DNA of 64,000 bases, taken from positions 34,619-98,618 of the forward strand of contig DASTWL010000078.1 in assembly GCA_035765895.1 (NCBI GenBank), written 5' to 3'. Position numbers and translations under genes: made by a program. Under the pieces are notes generated by a model that did not search any database, was not told where the DNA came from, and worked only from the letters and a program-made list of their open reading frames with translations. This document shows positions 27,329 to 37,471 of the stretch, piece after piece. Each line of letters opens with the position of its first letter. Within the stretch, counting starts at the first letter, position 1. Source of the stretch: Verrucomicrobiia bacterium. GTDB taxonomy: Bacteria; Verrucomicrobiota; Verrucomicrobiia; Limisphaerales; DSYF01.

Positions 27329-27874
27329 CTAAAAACCGCACCCGACATAAAACATGTGCATGTTCATCCCTTGATTATCCCGGCTCAAACCCGCATTGGA
27401 CATGTGTTGAAGACGGTAGCCGACCTCAAGGCGTCGGGCGATGTGCCACACCAGTCCAATATGGGAGGTAAACTGGAGTGGAATCCCCAGATCATGCCGG
27501 CCAAAAGTGTCATGGCTAAGCCAAGTGGGGCTGACGCCGCCTTCAACGGTCACGGGAAAAGTTCCGCGCGACAATGACAGCCGCGGACCCAGCGTGCCAA
27601 CGAACGCATCAGTGTGGTCGGCTCCCAGCCAGCCAAGGGAAAGATCCAGGTGCGAATCGAGCTTCCACCCGGCTCCCAGGTCCCACTGCCAAGGCAGCGA
27701 AAAACTGACAACGGCTTCCGCCTGGTGAAAAGCACTGCTGAAATCATTCGCGCCAAATCCATAGCGGGCGCCCATTGACTCGAGCCGGATCTGCGACAGG
27801 TCGCCGCCAAACGCAAGGCACGCAAAAAAGACAATTCCCACCCCGCCAGCAACAGTCATTCGCATAGTCAACAC
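27329..27874 (-). CDS. PagL-like acyloxyacyl hydrolase / lipid A 3-O-deacylase (outer membrane)
   Basis: 181 residues with a signal peptide (MRMTVAGGVGIVFFACLAFGG). The mature protein shows alternating amphipathic strands (AVVSFSLPWQWDLGAGW, LDLSLGWLGADH) of a small beta-barrel, and the C-terminal GYRLQHMSNAGLSRDNQGMNMH contains the HxSN catalytic signature of PagL, whose His and Ser are part of a His-Ser-Glu triad. The Glu position is not obvious here (an Asn falls near it). PagL removes a 3-O acyl chain from lipid A. Start could be either of the two nearby ATGs. Confidence 0.72.
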   Translation of the reverse strand: MLTMRMTVAGGVGIVFFACLAFGGDLSQIRLESMGARYGFGANDFSSAFHQAEAVVSFSLPWQWDLGAGWKLDSHLDLSLGWLGADHTDAFVGTLGPRLSLSRGTFPVTVEGGVSPTWLSHDTFGRHDLGIPLQFTSHIGLVWHIARRLEVGYRLQHMSNAGLSRDNQGMNMHMFYVGCGF

Positions 27875-27987
27875 GCAGCCGCAGCGAACCGGGAGTGTCT
27901 AGAGTGATTCTACAAACTTGCAGCCGGCCTCCACGGTGAAGCACACGACGTATCCATGCTTACCGCCTCGCATCCGGTCACGAAAAG

Positions 27988-28018
27988 AAAAAAGAGGGCA
28001 GACTCAACGTCTGCCCTC
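27988..28018 (-). terminator. Intrinsic terminator at the end of the ribosomal superoperon (after rplW)
   Basis: Minus strand: stem GAGGGCAGAC/GTCTGCCCTC with a short loop, followed by TTTTTT (27988-27993), about 20 bases after the rplW stop codon. It shows that rplW really is the last gene. Confidence 0.88.
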
Positions 28019-28038
28019 CTGAAGATACCTGTCAAGGT

Positions 28039-28320
28039 TCAGGTCAACTGGATTTTGTCACCTTCCTTGAGGGTGACAATGGCCTTCTTCCAGTCGCGGT
28101 CCTTGCCCGCCTGATGAGTGCGCTGGCGGCGGCTCTTGCCGCGGACATTGAGCGTGTTGCATGCGGTCACCTTGACCTTGAAGAGTTCCTCGACCGCCTT
28201 GCGGATCTGGATCTTCGTGGCGCGCCGGTCGCAAACGACCGTGTATTGGTTGTATTTTTCCCCCTGCCGCGTGCCCTTTTCGGTCAGGCGGACAGTTTTG
28301 ACGATGTCGAAGCTGTTCAT
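28039..28320 (-). CDS. rplW: 50S ribosomal protein L23
   Basis: 93 residues. VRLTEKGTRQGEKYNQYTVVCDRRATKIQIRKAVEELF and VTACNTLNVRGKSRR are L23. Its start overlaps the rplD stop (ATGA). In most bacteria rplB would follow; here a terminator does. L23 lies at the peptide tunnel exit. Confidence 0.95.
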   Translation of the reverse strand: MNSFDIVKTVRLTEKGTRQGEKYNQYTVVCDRRATKIQIRKAVEELFKVKVTACNTLNVRGKSRRQRTHQAGKDRDWKKAIVTLKEGDKIQLT

Positions 28321-28949
28321 TCGTTTTCCTTGGCGAGACGGGCTTCCACCTTCTCGAACGAGCCCTTGGTGAACACGAGCTTGTCCGGACGCAGCACGTC
28401 GTAGGTGTTGAGGTTGGCGCTCGTGGTGATCGCGAGGTCGGGAATGTTCCGCGAGGCGAGCACGAGGTTTTTGTCCACGCCCGGCTGGACGATGAGGGTG
28501 GTGCCTTCGAGCTTCAACGCAGCGAGAACCGCGACCATCTCCTTGGTCTTGGGCGCCGCAAGCTTGAGGTCGTCCACAATGATCACGTCACCGGCCTTAA
28601 GGCGTTCGCTGAGCGCCTTGCGAAGCGCGAGGTCGCGGGTCTTCTTGTTGACCTTCTTGGAGAAGTCGCGGGGCTTGGGTCCGAAAACCACGCCACCCCC
28701 CGGCCACAGCGGTGAGCGGAACGAGCCCGCTCGGGCGCGGCCGGTGCCCTTCTGACGCCACGGTTTCTTGTTGGTGCCGGCGACTTCGCCAACGGTCTTG
28801 GTGCAGGCGGTGCCGCTGCGTTGAGCGGCGCGATACGCGACCACAACGTCGTGAACAGCCTGCTCGCCCTTGGAGTTGTCAATCAGCGGGAACTTCACTT
28901 CGAGTTCGCCCGCGCTGTTGCCCTTCGTGTCTTGAATTTTCAGTTTCAT
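28317..28949 (-). CDS. rplD: 50S ribosomal protein L4
   Basis: 210 residues. VVAYRAAQRSGTACTKTVGEV, PWRQKGTGRARAGSFRSPLWPGGGVVFGPKPRDF and ALSERLKAGDVIIVDDLKL identify L4. It lies 12 bases after rplC and overlaps rplW by 4. In E. coli L4 also represses the S10 operon; whether it does here is unknown, and no S10-type leader is visible upstream of rpsJ. Confidence 0.96.
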   Translation of the reverse strand: MKLKIQDTKGNSAGELEVKFPLIDNSKGEQAVHDVVVAYRAAQRSGTACTKTVGEVAGTNKKPWRQKGTGRARAGSFRSPLWPGGGVVFGPKPRDFSKKVNKKTRDLALRKALSERLKAGDVIIVDDLKLAAPKTKEMVAVLAALKLEGTTLIVQPGVDKNLVLASRNIPDLAITTSANLNTYDVLRPDKLVFTKGSFEKVEARLAKENE

Positions 28950-28961
28950 GGCGCGTGCTCC

Positions 28962-29678
28962 TTACTTCTTCTTGTCCTTCTTGCCGGCGGACGCCACGGG
29001 CTTCTTCCAACCCTTCGGGCGCTTCTTGGATTCGCGGATGATGACGTAGTCACCTTCCGAGCCGGGCATGGAGCCTTTGATGAGAAGGATGTTGTCTTCG
29101 GGACGAACTTGAACAACTTCGAGGTTCTGCACGGTGCGGCGCACCTGGCCCATGTGACCGGGCATCTTCATACCGCGCATGACCGTGCCGGGAAACAAAC
29201 GCTGGCCGATGGCGCCGGACCGGCGGTGCCAGCCCTTCGCACCGTGCGTGGAGTCACCACCACGGAAGGCGTGACGGCCGACAACGCCCTCAAAGCCGCG
29301 ACCCTTGGTGACGCCGATGCAGTCCACGTAATCACCCACGGCGAAAACGTCCGGACCGAGCAATTCACCAGCCTTCACTTCCTTGGAGAAGTTGCGGAAC
29401 TCGCGAATGCGTTGCACACCGTTGAGAGCGTCGGTGCTCTTGTCCTTCACCTCCAAGCCGAATTTTTTCAGATGACCGAGCTTGGGCTTGGTCAGGCGTT
29501 GCGGCTTTTGCGCGCCGAAGCCAAGCTGGACGGCGCTGTAGCCGTCCTTGCTGTCCTTGGTCTTCACCTGCAGCACCCGGTTCGGGCCGGCGAGCATAAC
29601 GGTGACGGGGGTGATGACGCCATTCGCGTCGTAAACGCGGGTATGGCCCAATTTTTTGGCAATTAGTCCTACTGGCAT
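28962..29678 (-). CDS. rplC: 50S ribosomal protein L3
   Basis: 238 residues. It opens with PVGLIAKKLGHTRVYDANG and has TKGRGFEGVVGRH, STHGAKGWHRRSGAIGQRLFPG and MPGHMGQVRRTVQNLEVVQV, the standard L3 core. A lysine-rich tail (KRPKGWKKPVASAGKKDKKK) of about 20 residues extends beyond the usual end. Nine bases after rpsJ. Confidence 0.96.
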   Translation of the reverse strand: MPVGLIAKKLGHTRVYDANGVITPVTVMLAGPNRVLQVKTKDSKDGYSAVQLGFGAQKPQRLTKPKLGHLKKFGLEVKDKSTDALNGVQRIREFRNFSKEVKAGELLGPDVFAVGDYVDCIGVTKGRGFEGVVGRHAFRGGDSTHGAKGWHRRSGAIGQRLFPGTVMRGMKMPGHMGQVRRTVQNLEVVQVRPEDNILLIKGSMPGSEGDYVIIRESKKRPKGWKKPVASAGKKDKKK

Positions 29679-29687
29679 GGCACGTCC

Positions 29688-29996
29688 TTAGATCTTGATG
29701 GTGATGTCCACGCCCGCAGGCAGGTTCAGTTTCTTCAACTCATCCACGGTCTTGGCCGTCGGCTCGATGATGTCAATGAGCCGCTTGTGCGTGCGTTGCT
29801 CGAAGGTCTCCTGGGACTTCTTGTCAGCGTGCGGGGAACGTTGAACGGTAAACCGCTCCACGCGTGTGGGAAGCGGAATGGGACCGGCGACCCGGGCGCC
29901 CGTGCGTTTGACGGTGTCCGAGATTTCGCGGGCGGATTGGTCAATGACGCGATGGTCAAAGGCCTTCAATCGGATTCGAATGCGTTGTCCTGCCAT
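29688..29996 (-). CDS. rpsJ: 30S ribosomal protein S10 / NusE
   Basis: 102 residues: [55 protein letters not shown]. Immediately follows fusA (33 bases) instead of tuf, joining the str and S10 gene groups in one run. S10 also acts as NusE in antitermination. Confidence 0.97.
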   Translation of the reverse strand: MAGQRIRIRLKAFDHRVIDQSAREISDTVKRTGARVAGPIPLPTRVERFTVQRSPHADKKSQETFEQRTHKRLIDIIEPTAKTVDELKKLNLPAGVDITIKI

Positions 29997-30029
29997 ACAA
30001 AGAACGATTTTCTGTTAATGGTTTTAGGT

Positions 30030-32207
30030 TTAGCTCCGGGCCGCGGGTCTGTTCTTGGCGGTATCCAGAATCTTTTCGACGATGCTGTTGGGCACTGGTT
30101 CGAAGCTGAACGGTTCCATCGAGTAGGCCGCGCGGCCCTTGGACAGCGAGCGGATGGCGGTGGCATAGCCGAACATTTCGGCCAGCGGCACCTCGGCGCG
30201 CAGGATCGAGGTTTGATCCTTGCTGTCCATCGCGGCGATTTTGCCGCGCCGACGGTTCAAGTCACCGAGCAAATCGCCCTGATATTCGTCGGGCGTAGTG
30301 ACCTCCACCTTCATGATGGGTTCAAGCAAAATGGGTTTGGCGTGTTTGGCGGCTTCTTTGAGTGCAAAGATGCCCGCCATCTTGAACGCAAGTTCGTTTG
30401 AGTCCACCTCGTGGAACGAGCCGTCCACGATTTGAATCTTCAAATCCACGATCGGGTAGCCGGCCAGCACACCGCCCTTGACCGCTTCATTCAAGCCATC
30501 AATGACCGCCGGGACGTATTCCTTGGGAATCGCGCCGCCGACGATGGCGTTTTCGATTTCGACGCCCTTGCCGCGTTCGTTCGGCTCCACCTTGATGCAG
30601 GCGTGACCGTATTGACCTCGACCGCCAGACTGGCGAATGAACTTGCCTTCGCCCTCCGCCGCCGCCGTGAAGGTTTCCCGATACGCGATCTGGGGTGCTC
30701 CGGCGTTGGCCTCCACCTTGAACTCGCGCATGAGGCGGTCGCGAATGATCTCCAAGTGCAGCTCGCCCATGCCCGCGATAATGAGCTGGCCGGTTTCCTC
30801 GTTGGTAAAGCAACGGAACGTCGGATCCTCTTCCGCAAGTCGCTGGAGTCCTTCGACCATCTTCTCGCGGTCGCCCTTGGTCTTGGGCTCGATCGCCATG
30901 CTGATGACGGGTTCGGGGAACGTCGGCGGTTCGAGACTGATGTCAAACTCCTCGTCGCAGAGCGTGTCACCCGTGGTGATGTTGCGCAAACCAACCAGCG
31001 CGGCGATGTCGCCCGCATAGACAGTTTCAACGTCCAGACGCTTGTCCGCCTGAATCATCATCACGCGGCTGACACGCTCGCGCTTCCGCGTGCGGGGGTT
31101 GTAAATCGTGTCACCCTTGTTTAACTGGCCGGAATAGACCCGGAAGAACACAAGCTTGCCGACGAAGGGATCGGTCCAAAGCTTGAACGCGAGCGAGCAG
31201 AATTTGGCGTTGTCGTCCGTCGGCGCGGGCACGCGCTGCTCGGGGCTCCCGGGCACTTCGCCTTCAGCCGCGGGAATGTCCAGCGGGCTGGGCAGATAGT
31301 CCACCACCGCGTCCACGAGGAACTGCACGTTGCGCTTCTTGAAGGCCGAGCCGCCAAGCACCGGAACAAACTCGATCTTGCACGTCAGCCGGCGGATGGC
31401 CGCCTTTAACGCCTCCGGCGTGATCGGCTTCTCTTCAATGACCAGTTCCGCAATGGCGTCATCCTTGTTCGCCACAGCATCAATCAATTCGGCAAGCGCC
31501 GCCTTGGCGGTTTCCTGGTGTTCGGCCGGGATTTCGGTGACCTCAAACTTCAACCCCGCTTCATCGGTCGGATCGTAAACGATCGCCTTTTGATTCACGA
31601 CATCGATGACGCCGCTCAACTTGTCTTCCTTGCCGAGCGGCAGGCCGACCGGAAACGCGTAGGCACCGAGCTTGGTGCGCATGTCGTTCAGGGCATTTTC
31701 AAAATTCGCGCCCGTGCGGTCCATCTTGTTGACGAACGCGATGCGCGGCACCTTGTATTTGGTCGCCTGGCGCCAGACCGTTTCAGACTGGGGCTGCACG
31801 CCCGCCACCCCGCAGAACACCGCCACCGCGCCGTCCAGCACGCGCATGGAACGCTCCACTTCCGCCGTGAAGTCCACGTGGCCGGGAGTGTCGATGATGT
31901 TGATGCGATGACTGACGCCTTCGAACGCCTTGTAGGTGCCGTCCTTCTTCTGCGTCCAGTAGCAGGTCGTCGCCGCCGACGTGATGGTGATGCCGCGCTC
32001 ACGCTCCTGCTCCATCCAGTCGGTGACGGTGTTGCCATCGTGCACATCGCCCATCTTGTGAATGAGCCCCGTGTAAAAAAGAATGCGCTCGGTGGTCGTG
32101 GTCTTGCCCGCGTCAATGTGGGCGGCAATGCCGATGTTACGGGTGCGCTCCAGCGTGTAAGGACGCTTGGGCGAGTTGGGCGATTTGACTGTGGCTGCGT
32201 CTGACAT
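30030..32207 (-). CDS. fusA: Translation elongation factor G
   Basis: 725 residues. The GTPase motifs are [32 protein letters not shown] and NKMDRTGA; the domain IV-V region ([44 protein letters not shown]) is complete. The N-terminus carries a short extra [14 protein letters not shown]. An intrinsic terminator-like hairpin lies just upstream, between rpsG and fusA, so fusA expression may be partly uncoupled from rpsL-rpsG. Confidence 0.97.
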   Translation of the reverse strand: MSDAATVKSPNSPKRPYTLERTRNIGIAAHIDAGKTTTTERILFYTGLIHKMGDVHDGNTVTDWMEQERERGITITSAATTCYWTQKKDGTYKAFEGVSHRINIIDTPGHVDFTAEVERSMRVLDGAVAVFCGVAGVQPQSETVWRQATKYKVPRIAFVNKMDRTGANFENALNDMRTKLGAYAFPVGLPLGKEDKLSGVIDVVNQKAIVYDPTDEAGLKFEVTEIPAEHQETAKAALAELIDAVANKDDAIAELVIEEKPITPEALKAAIRRLTCKIEFVPVLGGSAFKKRNVQFLVDAVVDYLPSPLDIPAAEGEVPGSPEQRVPAPTDDNAKFCSLAFKLWTDPFVGKLVFFRVYSGQLNKGDTIYNPRTRKRERVSRVMMIQADKRLDVETVYAGDIAALVGLRNITTGDTLCDEEFDISLEPPTFPEPVISMAIEPKTKGDREKMVEGLQRLAEEDPTFRCFTNEETGQLIIAGMGELHLEIIRDRLMREFKVEANAGAPQIAYRETFTAAAEGEGKFIRQSGGRGQYGHACIKVEPNERGKGVEIENAIVGGAIPKEYVPAVIDGLNEAVKGGVLAGYPIVDLKIQIVDGSFHEVDSNELAFKMAGIFALKEAAKHAKPILLEPIMKVEVTTPDEYQGDLLGDLNRRRGKIAAMDSKDQTSILRAEVPLAEMFGYATAIRSLSKGRAAYSMEPFSFEPVPNSIVEKILDTAKNRPAARS

Positions 32208-32233
32208 TTTTAGTTTTCCTGCGGTCCTGAGAT

Positions 32234-32264
32234 AAAAAGGCGCCCCAGTTGCACACCGGGGCGC
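32234..32264 (-). terminator. Terminator/attenuator between rpsG and fusA
   Basis: Minus strand: GCGCCCC (32258-32264) pairs with GGGGCGC (32240-32246) around an 11-base loop, followed by C then TTTTT (32234-32238). It is 15 bases after the rpsG stop and 27 bases before the fusA ATG. Confidence 0.78.
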
Positions 32265-32279
32265 AGGCCAATCTAAATT

Positions 32280-32753
32280 CTACCAGCGGAAGTGGGCAAA
32301 GGCCTTGTTTGCCTGGGCCATCTTGTGCACCTCATCCCGTTTCCGGATGGCGTTGCCCTGTGCTTGATAGGCCTCCATGATTTCGCCCGCGAGCGCTTCC
32401 TTCATGGGAATGCCCTTGCGCGCGTCCGCAAAATCAACAATCCAGCGCATGGCCAGCGACGCCTGCCGGTCAGCGGGAACTTCCAGCGGCACCTGATAGG
32501 TCGCACCACCCACACGGCGCGCCTTCGTTTCAATGCGCGGCTTCGCGTTGTCCACCGCACGCTGCAACACTTCAACCGGGCTGACCTGCGGCAATTTTTC
32601 CGCAATATGGTCGAACGCTCCGTAAACAATGCTCTGGGCCGTGGTTTTCTTGCCGGAAACCATCACTGTGCTGACCAGACGCGCAACGAGTGCGCTGTTG
32701 AATTTCGCATCCGCGACAACCGGACGTTTAACAGCTTGACGACGACGAGACAT
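32280..32753 (-). CDS. rpsG: 30S ribosomal protein S7
   Basis: 157 residues. KFNSALVARLVSTVMVSGKKTTAQSIVYGAF, PRIETKARRVGGATYQVPLEV and AQANKAFAHFRW are S7. It follows rpsL by 14 bases and precedes a terminator-like hairpin. Confidence 0.97.
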   Translation of the reverse strand: MSRRRQAVKRPVVADAKFNSALVARLVSTVMVSGKKTTAQSIVYGAFDHIAEKLPQVSPVEVLQRAVDNAKPRIETKARRVGGATYQVPLEVPADRQASLAMRWIVDFADARKGIPMKEALAGEIMEAYQAQGNAIRKRDEVHKMAQANKAFAHFRW

Positions 32754-32767
32754 AATTCAGTTCAGAT

Positions 32768-33172
32768 TTACTTGTTGGCGGCCGCAGCGGCGGCTTTCGC
32801 GTCCTTCGGGCGCTTCACGCCGTATTTGGAACGACTGACCCGGCGTTTTTCAACACCGGCAGCGTCCAGCGTTCCCCGCACAATGTGATAACGCACACCG
32901 GGCAGATCCTTCACACGACCACCGCGCACGAGCACGATGGAGTGTTCCTGCAGGTTATGCCCTTCGTCCGGGATGTAGGCAATGACTTCGTAACCATTGG
33001 TCAGGCGAACCTTGGCCACCTTGCGCATGGCCGAATTCGGCTTCTTCGGCGTGCGGGTCATGACTTGAATGCACACGCCACGACGAAACGGCGAGCCTTC
33101 CAAGGCGGGCGATTTCGACTTGATGTTCAGCTTCTTTCGCCCTTTGGCGACGAGTTGGTTGATAGTCGGCAT
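32768..33172 (-). CDS. rpsL: 30S ribosomal protein S12
   Basis: 134 residues. [42 protein letters not shown] and [34 protein letters not shown] are S12. The lysines whose mutation gives streptomycin resistance (TPKKPNS and VKDLPG) are wild type. An alanine-rich tail ends the protein. About 120 bases separate it from rpoC, enough for its own promoter. Confidence 0.97.
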   Translation of the reverse strand: MPTINQLVAKGRKKLNIKSKSPALEGSPFRRGVCIQVMTRTPKKPNSAMRKVAKVRLTNGYEVIAYIPDEGHNLQEHSIVLVRGGRVKDLPGVRYHIVRGTLDAAGVEKRRVSRSKYGVKRPKDAKAAAAAANK

Positions 33173-33236
33173 TTAGCTCTAAATCCTCAAGTTTGTGGCT
33201 CCTTCCACCCTTATTAGCCGGGCAAACGGAGCGCGG

Positions 33237-33264
33237 ATGTTAACAAACGACCTTTTCCTTGCAA
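33237..33264 (-). promoter_or_regulatory. Possible promoter upstream of rpsL
   Basis: Minus strand TTGCAA (33259-33264), 16-base spacer, TAACAT (33237-33242), about 65 bases before the rpsL start and just after rpoC ends. The match is moderate, so this is only a candidate. Confidence 0.3.
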
Positions 33265-33290
33265 CTTGTTTTTGTCCAATTCCTCGGTTG

Positions 33291-36200
33291 TCAGATGGCC
33301 GCCGGCGATTCCGGCTCGACGGCTTCAACTTCCCCCGCCGGCTCTTCTTCAACAATTTCCACCAGCGGCTTGATCCGCGCCTTGCGATGCAGGTCAAAGC
33401 CGGTGCCAGCCGGGATGATGTGGCCCATGATGACGTTCTCCTTGAAACCGCGCAGATAGTCGATTTTGGACCGCGTGGCCGCTTCCGTAAGCACACGGGT
33501 GGTGTCCTGAAAGGACGCTGCGCTCAGGAAGCTCTCTGTTTCGAGCGACGCCTTGGTGATGCCCAACAGCACGGGCTGGGCTTCCGCGGGCTTGCCGCCC
33601 ATTTCCTCAACCCGCTGGTTCTCGGCCTCGAACTCCAGCTTGTCGATCTGCTCACCCCACAGGAACGTGGTGTCGCCCGGCTCGGTGATGCGGACCTTGC
33701 GCAGCATCTGGCGCACGATGATTTCGATGTGCTTGTCGTTAATCGTCACACCCTGGAGACGATAAACTTCCTGCACTTCGTTGACCAGGTGCTCCTGCAA
33801 TTCCTGCGGTCCGAGAACCTCCAGAATCTCATGTGGATCCATGGGGCCTTCGGTCAACTGCTGGCCCTTCTTAACGAAGTCGCCCTTGAACACGATGACG
33901 TGCTTGCCGATGGGAATAAGGTGCTCCTCTTCCAGCTGGGTCTGCGGATCCTTGATGACAATGCAGCGCTTGCCACGCACGCTCGGACCGAAGTCCACAA
34001 TGCCATCAATCTTGGAGATTTCGGCAGCATCCTTGGGCCGGCGGGCCTCAAAGAGTTCCGCCACGCGCGGCAGACCGCCGGTAATGTCCTTGGTCTTCGC
34101 CGTCTTGCGCGGCGTCTTCGCGAGCAGCGTGCCGGCGACGATCTCCACGCCCTCGGTCACCACCACGTGGGCGCCCGCGGGAATCGCGTAGCTTGCCACC
34201 GCCTCCTTCTTTGCGTCGAGAATGAGGATTTGCGGATGCAAATCTTCCTTGTGCTCGATGATGACAATGTTTTCCTGGCCGGTCGTTTCGTCCAGCTCCT
34301 GCTTCATCGTCACACCCTCGATGATGTCGTGGAACTTCACCGTGCCCGCCTTCTCGGAGAGAATCGGGACATTGTGCGGATCCCACTGCACCAGCGTGTC
34401 ACCCTTTTTGATCTTGCCGCCGTCGCGGACCGAAATGACGGCGCCGATGACGATGTTGTGGTTTTCCAGTTCGTGACCGTCGTCGCCAAGGAGCGAAATG
34501 GAGCCGTTCTTGTTCAACACGATCGTGTTGCCGTCTTCGAGTTCCACCGTGCGCAGCTCGTTGTAACGAATCGCGCCGTCGTGCTTCACCTTGATGATGG
34601 GCTGCTTGAACGTGCCCGCGGCCACACCACCGGTGTGGAACGTGCGCATCGTCAACTGCGTGCCGGGCTCACCAATGGATTGGGCGGCCACAATGCCAAC
34701 AGCCTCGCCCAATTCGACGGCCTTCCCGGTCGCCAGATTGCGGCCGTAGCAGTGGATGCACACGCCCAGCTTGCTTTCGCAGGTCAGCACCGACCGGATC
34801 TTCACCCGCTCAATGCCTGCGTTTTCGATCGCCCGGGCCTTGAGCTCGTCGATCTCCTCGTTCGCACGAACCAGGTATTCCTTCGGGTTTGACGGATTGA
34901 TGATGTCCTCGACGGAACAACGGCCGACCAGGCGATCCGCCAGTTTGACCGCAACATCGTCGCCCTCGTAAATCGGCGAGACCCAGATGCCGTTGTTGGT
35001 TCCGCAATCAACTTCGCGAATGATGACGTCCTGCGCCACGTCCACCAGCTTGCGGGTCATGTAACCCGAGTCGGCGGTCTTGAGCGCGGTGTCGGCGAGA
35101 CCCTTACGGGCGCCGTGCGTCGAAATAAAGTATTCCAACACAGTCAGACCTTCACGGAAGTTTGAGAGAATCGGCTTTTCAATGATCGAGCCGTCCGGTT
35201 TGGCCATCAGCCCGCGAACGCCGGCCAGCTGGCGCACCTGCTGTTTGTTGCCGCGCGCGCCGGAGTGAACCATGAGGTAAACCGGATTGTATTCCTGCTT
35301 GCCCTGGTTGTTTTCCAGCGTGCGGAACATGACGTTGGAAATCTTGTCAGTCGCGTGGGTCCACGCGTCGATGATCTGGTTGTAGCGCTCGCCCATCGTG
35401 ATAAGACCCTTGCGGTAGCGCTTCTCGATTTCCTTGATCTGCTTCTGCGCGGAATCGATTTCCTCGTCCTTTTCACGTGGAATAATCATGTCGTCGATAC
35501 CGATGGAAACGCCCGCCTTGGTGGCTTCGCGGAAGCCAATTTCCTTCAGCTTGTCGAGCATGATGACGGTCTTTTCATGACCGGCGTGCTTGTAGCACTT
35601 CCAGATCATGTCTCCCAGTTCGGACTTGCGGACTTCCTTGTTGTAGAAGCCGAGTTCCGGCGGCCAGATTTCGCTGAACGTCACCCGGCCTACGGTGGTT
35701 TCAATCACCTTCTTGGTCTTGTCGCCCCAGACGGTGTCCGTGCCATGATCAGGGTTCTTGAGGAGGATGCGCTCGTGCGTCTTGAGCTCGCCGTCCGCGT
35801 GGGCAAAAACGACCTCGTCCTTGGAGCCAAACAGCAGCTTGCGCTCGCGCTGCTTGTGCACGCTGCGCGGCTCGGCCGTGAGGTAAAAGCAGCCCAGCGT
35901 AATGTCCTGCGTGGGCGTGATGATCGGCTTGCCGCTCGAAGGACTGAAGATGTTGTTGGTTGCCAGCATGAACAGCCGGGCCTCCATCTGCGCTTCCACG
36001 GATAGCGGCACGTGCACGGCCATCTGGTCGCCGTCAAAATCCGCGTTGTAAGCGGTGCAAACCAGCGGATGAATGCGGATGGCCTCACCTTCGATAAGCT
36101 GCGGTTCGAAGGCCTGGATGGACAAACGGTGAAGCGTCGGGGCGCGGTTGAGCATGACCGGATGACCCTTGGTCACTTCTTCCAAGATATCCCATACTTC

Positions 36201-37430
36201 CTTGGTCTGGCGTTCGATCATCTTCTTCGCGCTACGAACGGTGTGAACGTAGCCGAGTTCCTTCAAGCGGCGGATGATGAACGGCTCGAACAGCACGAGC
36301 GCCATTTTCTTGGGCAGACCGCACTGGTTGAGCTTCAGCTCAGGGCCGATGACGATGACCGAACGGCCGGAATAGTCCACGCGCTTGCCGAGCAGGTTCT
36401 GCCGGAAGCGGCCCGACTTGCCCTTGAGCATGTCGGAAAGCGACTTGAGCGAGCGGTTGCCGGCGCCGGTGACGGCGCGACCATGACGGCCGTTGTCGAA
36501 CAACGCGTCCACGGCCTCCTGCAACATGCGTTTTTCGTTGCGGATGATGACTTCCGGCGTCTTGAGCGAGAGCAGGTTCTTCAGCCGGTTGTTGCGGTTG
36601 ATGACACGGCGATACAGATCGTTCAGGTCGGAGGTCGCAAAGCGGCCGCCTTCCAGTGGAACCAGCGGGCGCAGGTCCGGCGGGATCACCGGGAGCACCG
36701 TGAGGATCATCCACTCGGGACGCGTCTTCGAGGAGTGCAAGCCCTGAAGCAGCTTGATGCGCTTGGCGAGCTTCTTGCGGATCTGCTTGCTCTTGGTCTG
36801 CGTCATTGCCTCCTGCAATTCATCAATGACCTTGGCCAGTTCAACCTTGGCGAGACCATCACGCACCGCTTCCGCCCCCATCTTGGCGACGAACGCGTCG
36901 GCGCCGTAGGTTTCGCGGGCTTCGCGGTATTCGTTTTCCGTGAGCAGCTGGTTCTGCTGCAGCGGCGTGCTGCCCGGGTCAATCACCATGTAGTCTTCAT
37001 AGTAGATGACCCGCTCCAACTGGCGCGCGGTCATGTCGAGCACGAGGCCCAAGCGCGACGGCATGCACTTGAAGAACCAGATGTGGCTCACCGGCACGGC
37101 GAGTTCGATGTGGCCCATGCGCTCACGGCGCACCCGTGCCATCGTGACTTCAACGCCGCAGCGGTCGCAAACGACGCCGCGGTGCTTGATGCGCTTGTAT
37201 TTGCCGCAGGAGCATTCCCAGTCCTTCACCGGACCGAAAATGCGTTCACAGAAGAGGCCGCCCTTCTCGGGCTTGAACGTGCGGTAATTGATCGTCTCGG
37301 GGTTCTTCACCTCGCCCTTGGACCAGGAACGAATGGCGTCCGGCGACGCGACCGAAATCGCGACGTAGTCCACCTGGTTCACCTTGTCCAGACCGAGCAA
37401 CTCCCGGGTGCTTTCCTTGGCGCTGATCAT
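33291..37430 (-). CDS. rpoC: DNA-directed RNA polymerase subunit beta prime
   Basis: 1379 residues. The N-terminal zinc ribbon ([21 protein letters not shown]), the catalytic Mg2+ loop [18 protein letters not shown], the second zinc site ([19 protein letters not shown]) and the trigger-loop region [20 protein letters not shown] are all present. It follows rpoB by 41 bases. The length is similar to the E. coli subunit, so there is no split or large lineage insertion. An acidic Glu/Pro tail closes it. Confidence 0.98.
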   Translation of the reverse strand: MISAKESTRELLGLDKVNQVDYVAISVASPDAIRSWSKGEVKNPETINYRTFKPEKGGLFCERIFGPVKDWECSCGKYKRIKHRGVVCDRCGVEVTMARVRRERMGHIELAVPVSHIWFFKCMPSRLGLVLDMTARQLERVIYYEDYMVIDPGSTPLQQNQLLTENEYREARETYGADAFVAKMGAEAVRDGLAKVELAKVIDELQEAMTQTKSKQIRKKLAKRIKLLQGLHSSKTRPEWMILTVLPVIPPDLRPLVPLEGGRFATSDLNDLYRRVINRNNRLKNLLSLKTPEVIIRNEKRMLQEAVDALFDNGRHGRAVTGAGNRSLKSLSDMLKGKSGRFRQNLLGKRVDYSGRSVIVIGPELKLNQCGLPKKMALVLFEPFIIRRLKELGYVHTVRSAKKMIERQTKEVWDILEEVTKGHPVMLNRAPTLHRLSIQAFEPQLIEGEAIRIHPLVCTAYNADFDGDQMAVHVPLSVEAQMEARLFMLATNNIFSPSSGKPIITPTQDITLGCFYLTAEPRSVHKQRERKLLFGSKDEVVFAHADGELKTHERILLKNPDHGTDTVWGDKTKKVIETTVGRVTFSEIWPPELGFYNKEVRKSELGDMIWKCYKHAGHEKTVIMLDKLKEIGFREATKAGVSIGIDDMIIPREKDEEIDSAQKQIKEIEKRYRKGLITMGERYNQIIDAWTHATDKISNVMFRTLENNQGKQEYNPVYLMVHSGARGNKQQVRQLAGVRGLMAKPDGSIIEKPILSNFREGLTVLEYFISTHGARKGLADTALKTADSGYMTRKLVDVAQDVIIREVDCGTNNGIWVSPIYEGDDVAVKLADRLVGRCSVEDIINPSNPKEYLVRANEEIDELKARAIENAGIERVKIRSVLTCESKLGVCIHCYGRNLATGKAVELGEAVGIVAAQSIGEPGTQLTMRTFHTGGVAAGTFKQPIIKVKHDGAIRYNELRTVELEDGNTIVLNKNGSISLLGDDGHELENHNIVIGAVISVRDGGKIKKGDTLVQWDPHNVPILSEKAGTVKFHDIIEGVTMKQELDETTGQENIVIIEHKEDLHPQILILDAKKEAVASYAIPAGAHVVVTEGVEIVAGTLLAKTPRKTAKTKDITGGLPRVAELFEARRPKDAAEISKIDGIVDFGPSVRGKRCIVIKDPQTQLEEEHLIPIGKHVIVFKGDFVKKGQQLTEGPMDPHEILEVLGPQELQEHLVNEVQEVYRLQGVTINDKHIEIIVRQMLRKVRITEPGDTTFLWGEQIDKLEFEAENQRVEEMGGKPAEAQPVLLGITKASLETESFLSAASFQDTTRVLTEAATRSKIDYLRGFKENVIMGHIIPAGTGFDLHRKARIKPLVEIVEEEPAGEVEAVEPESPAAI

Positions 37431-37471
37431 ATTCTTAATTCAGGGAAAATATTGCGGTTATGGTTGTCGGT

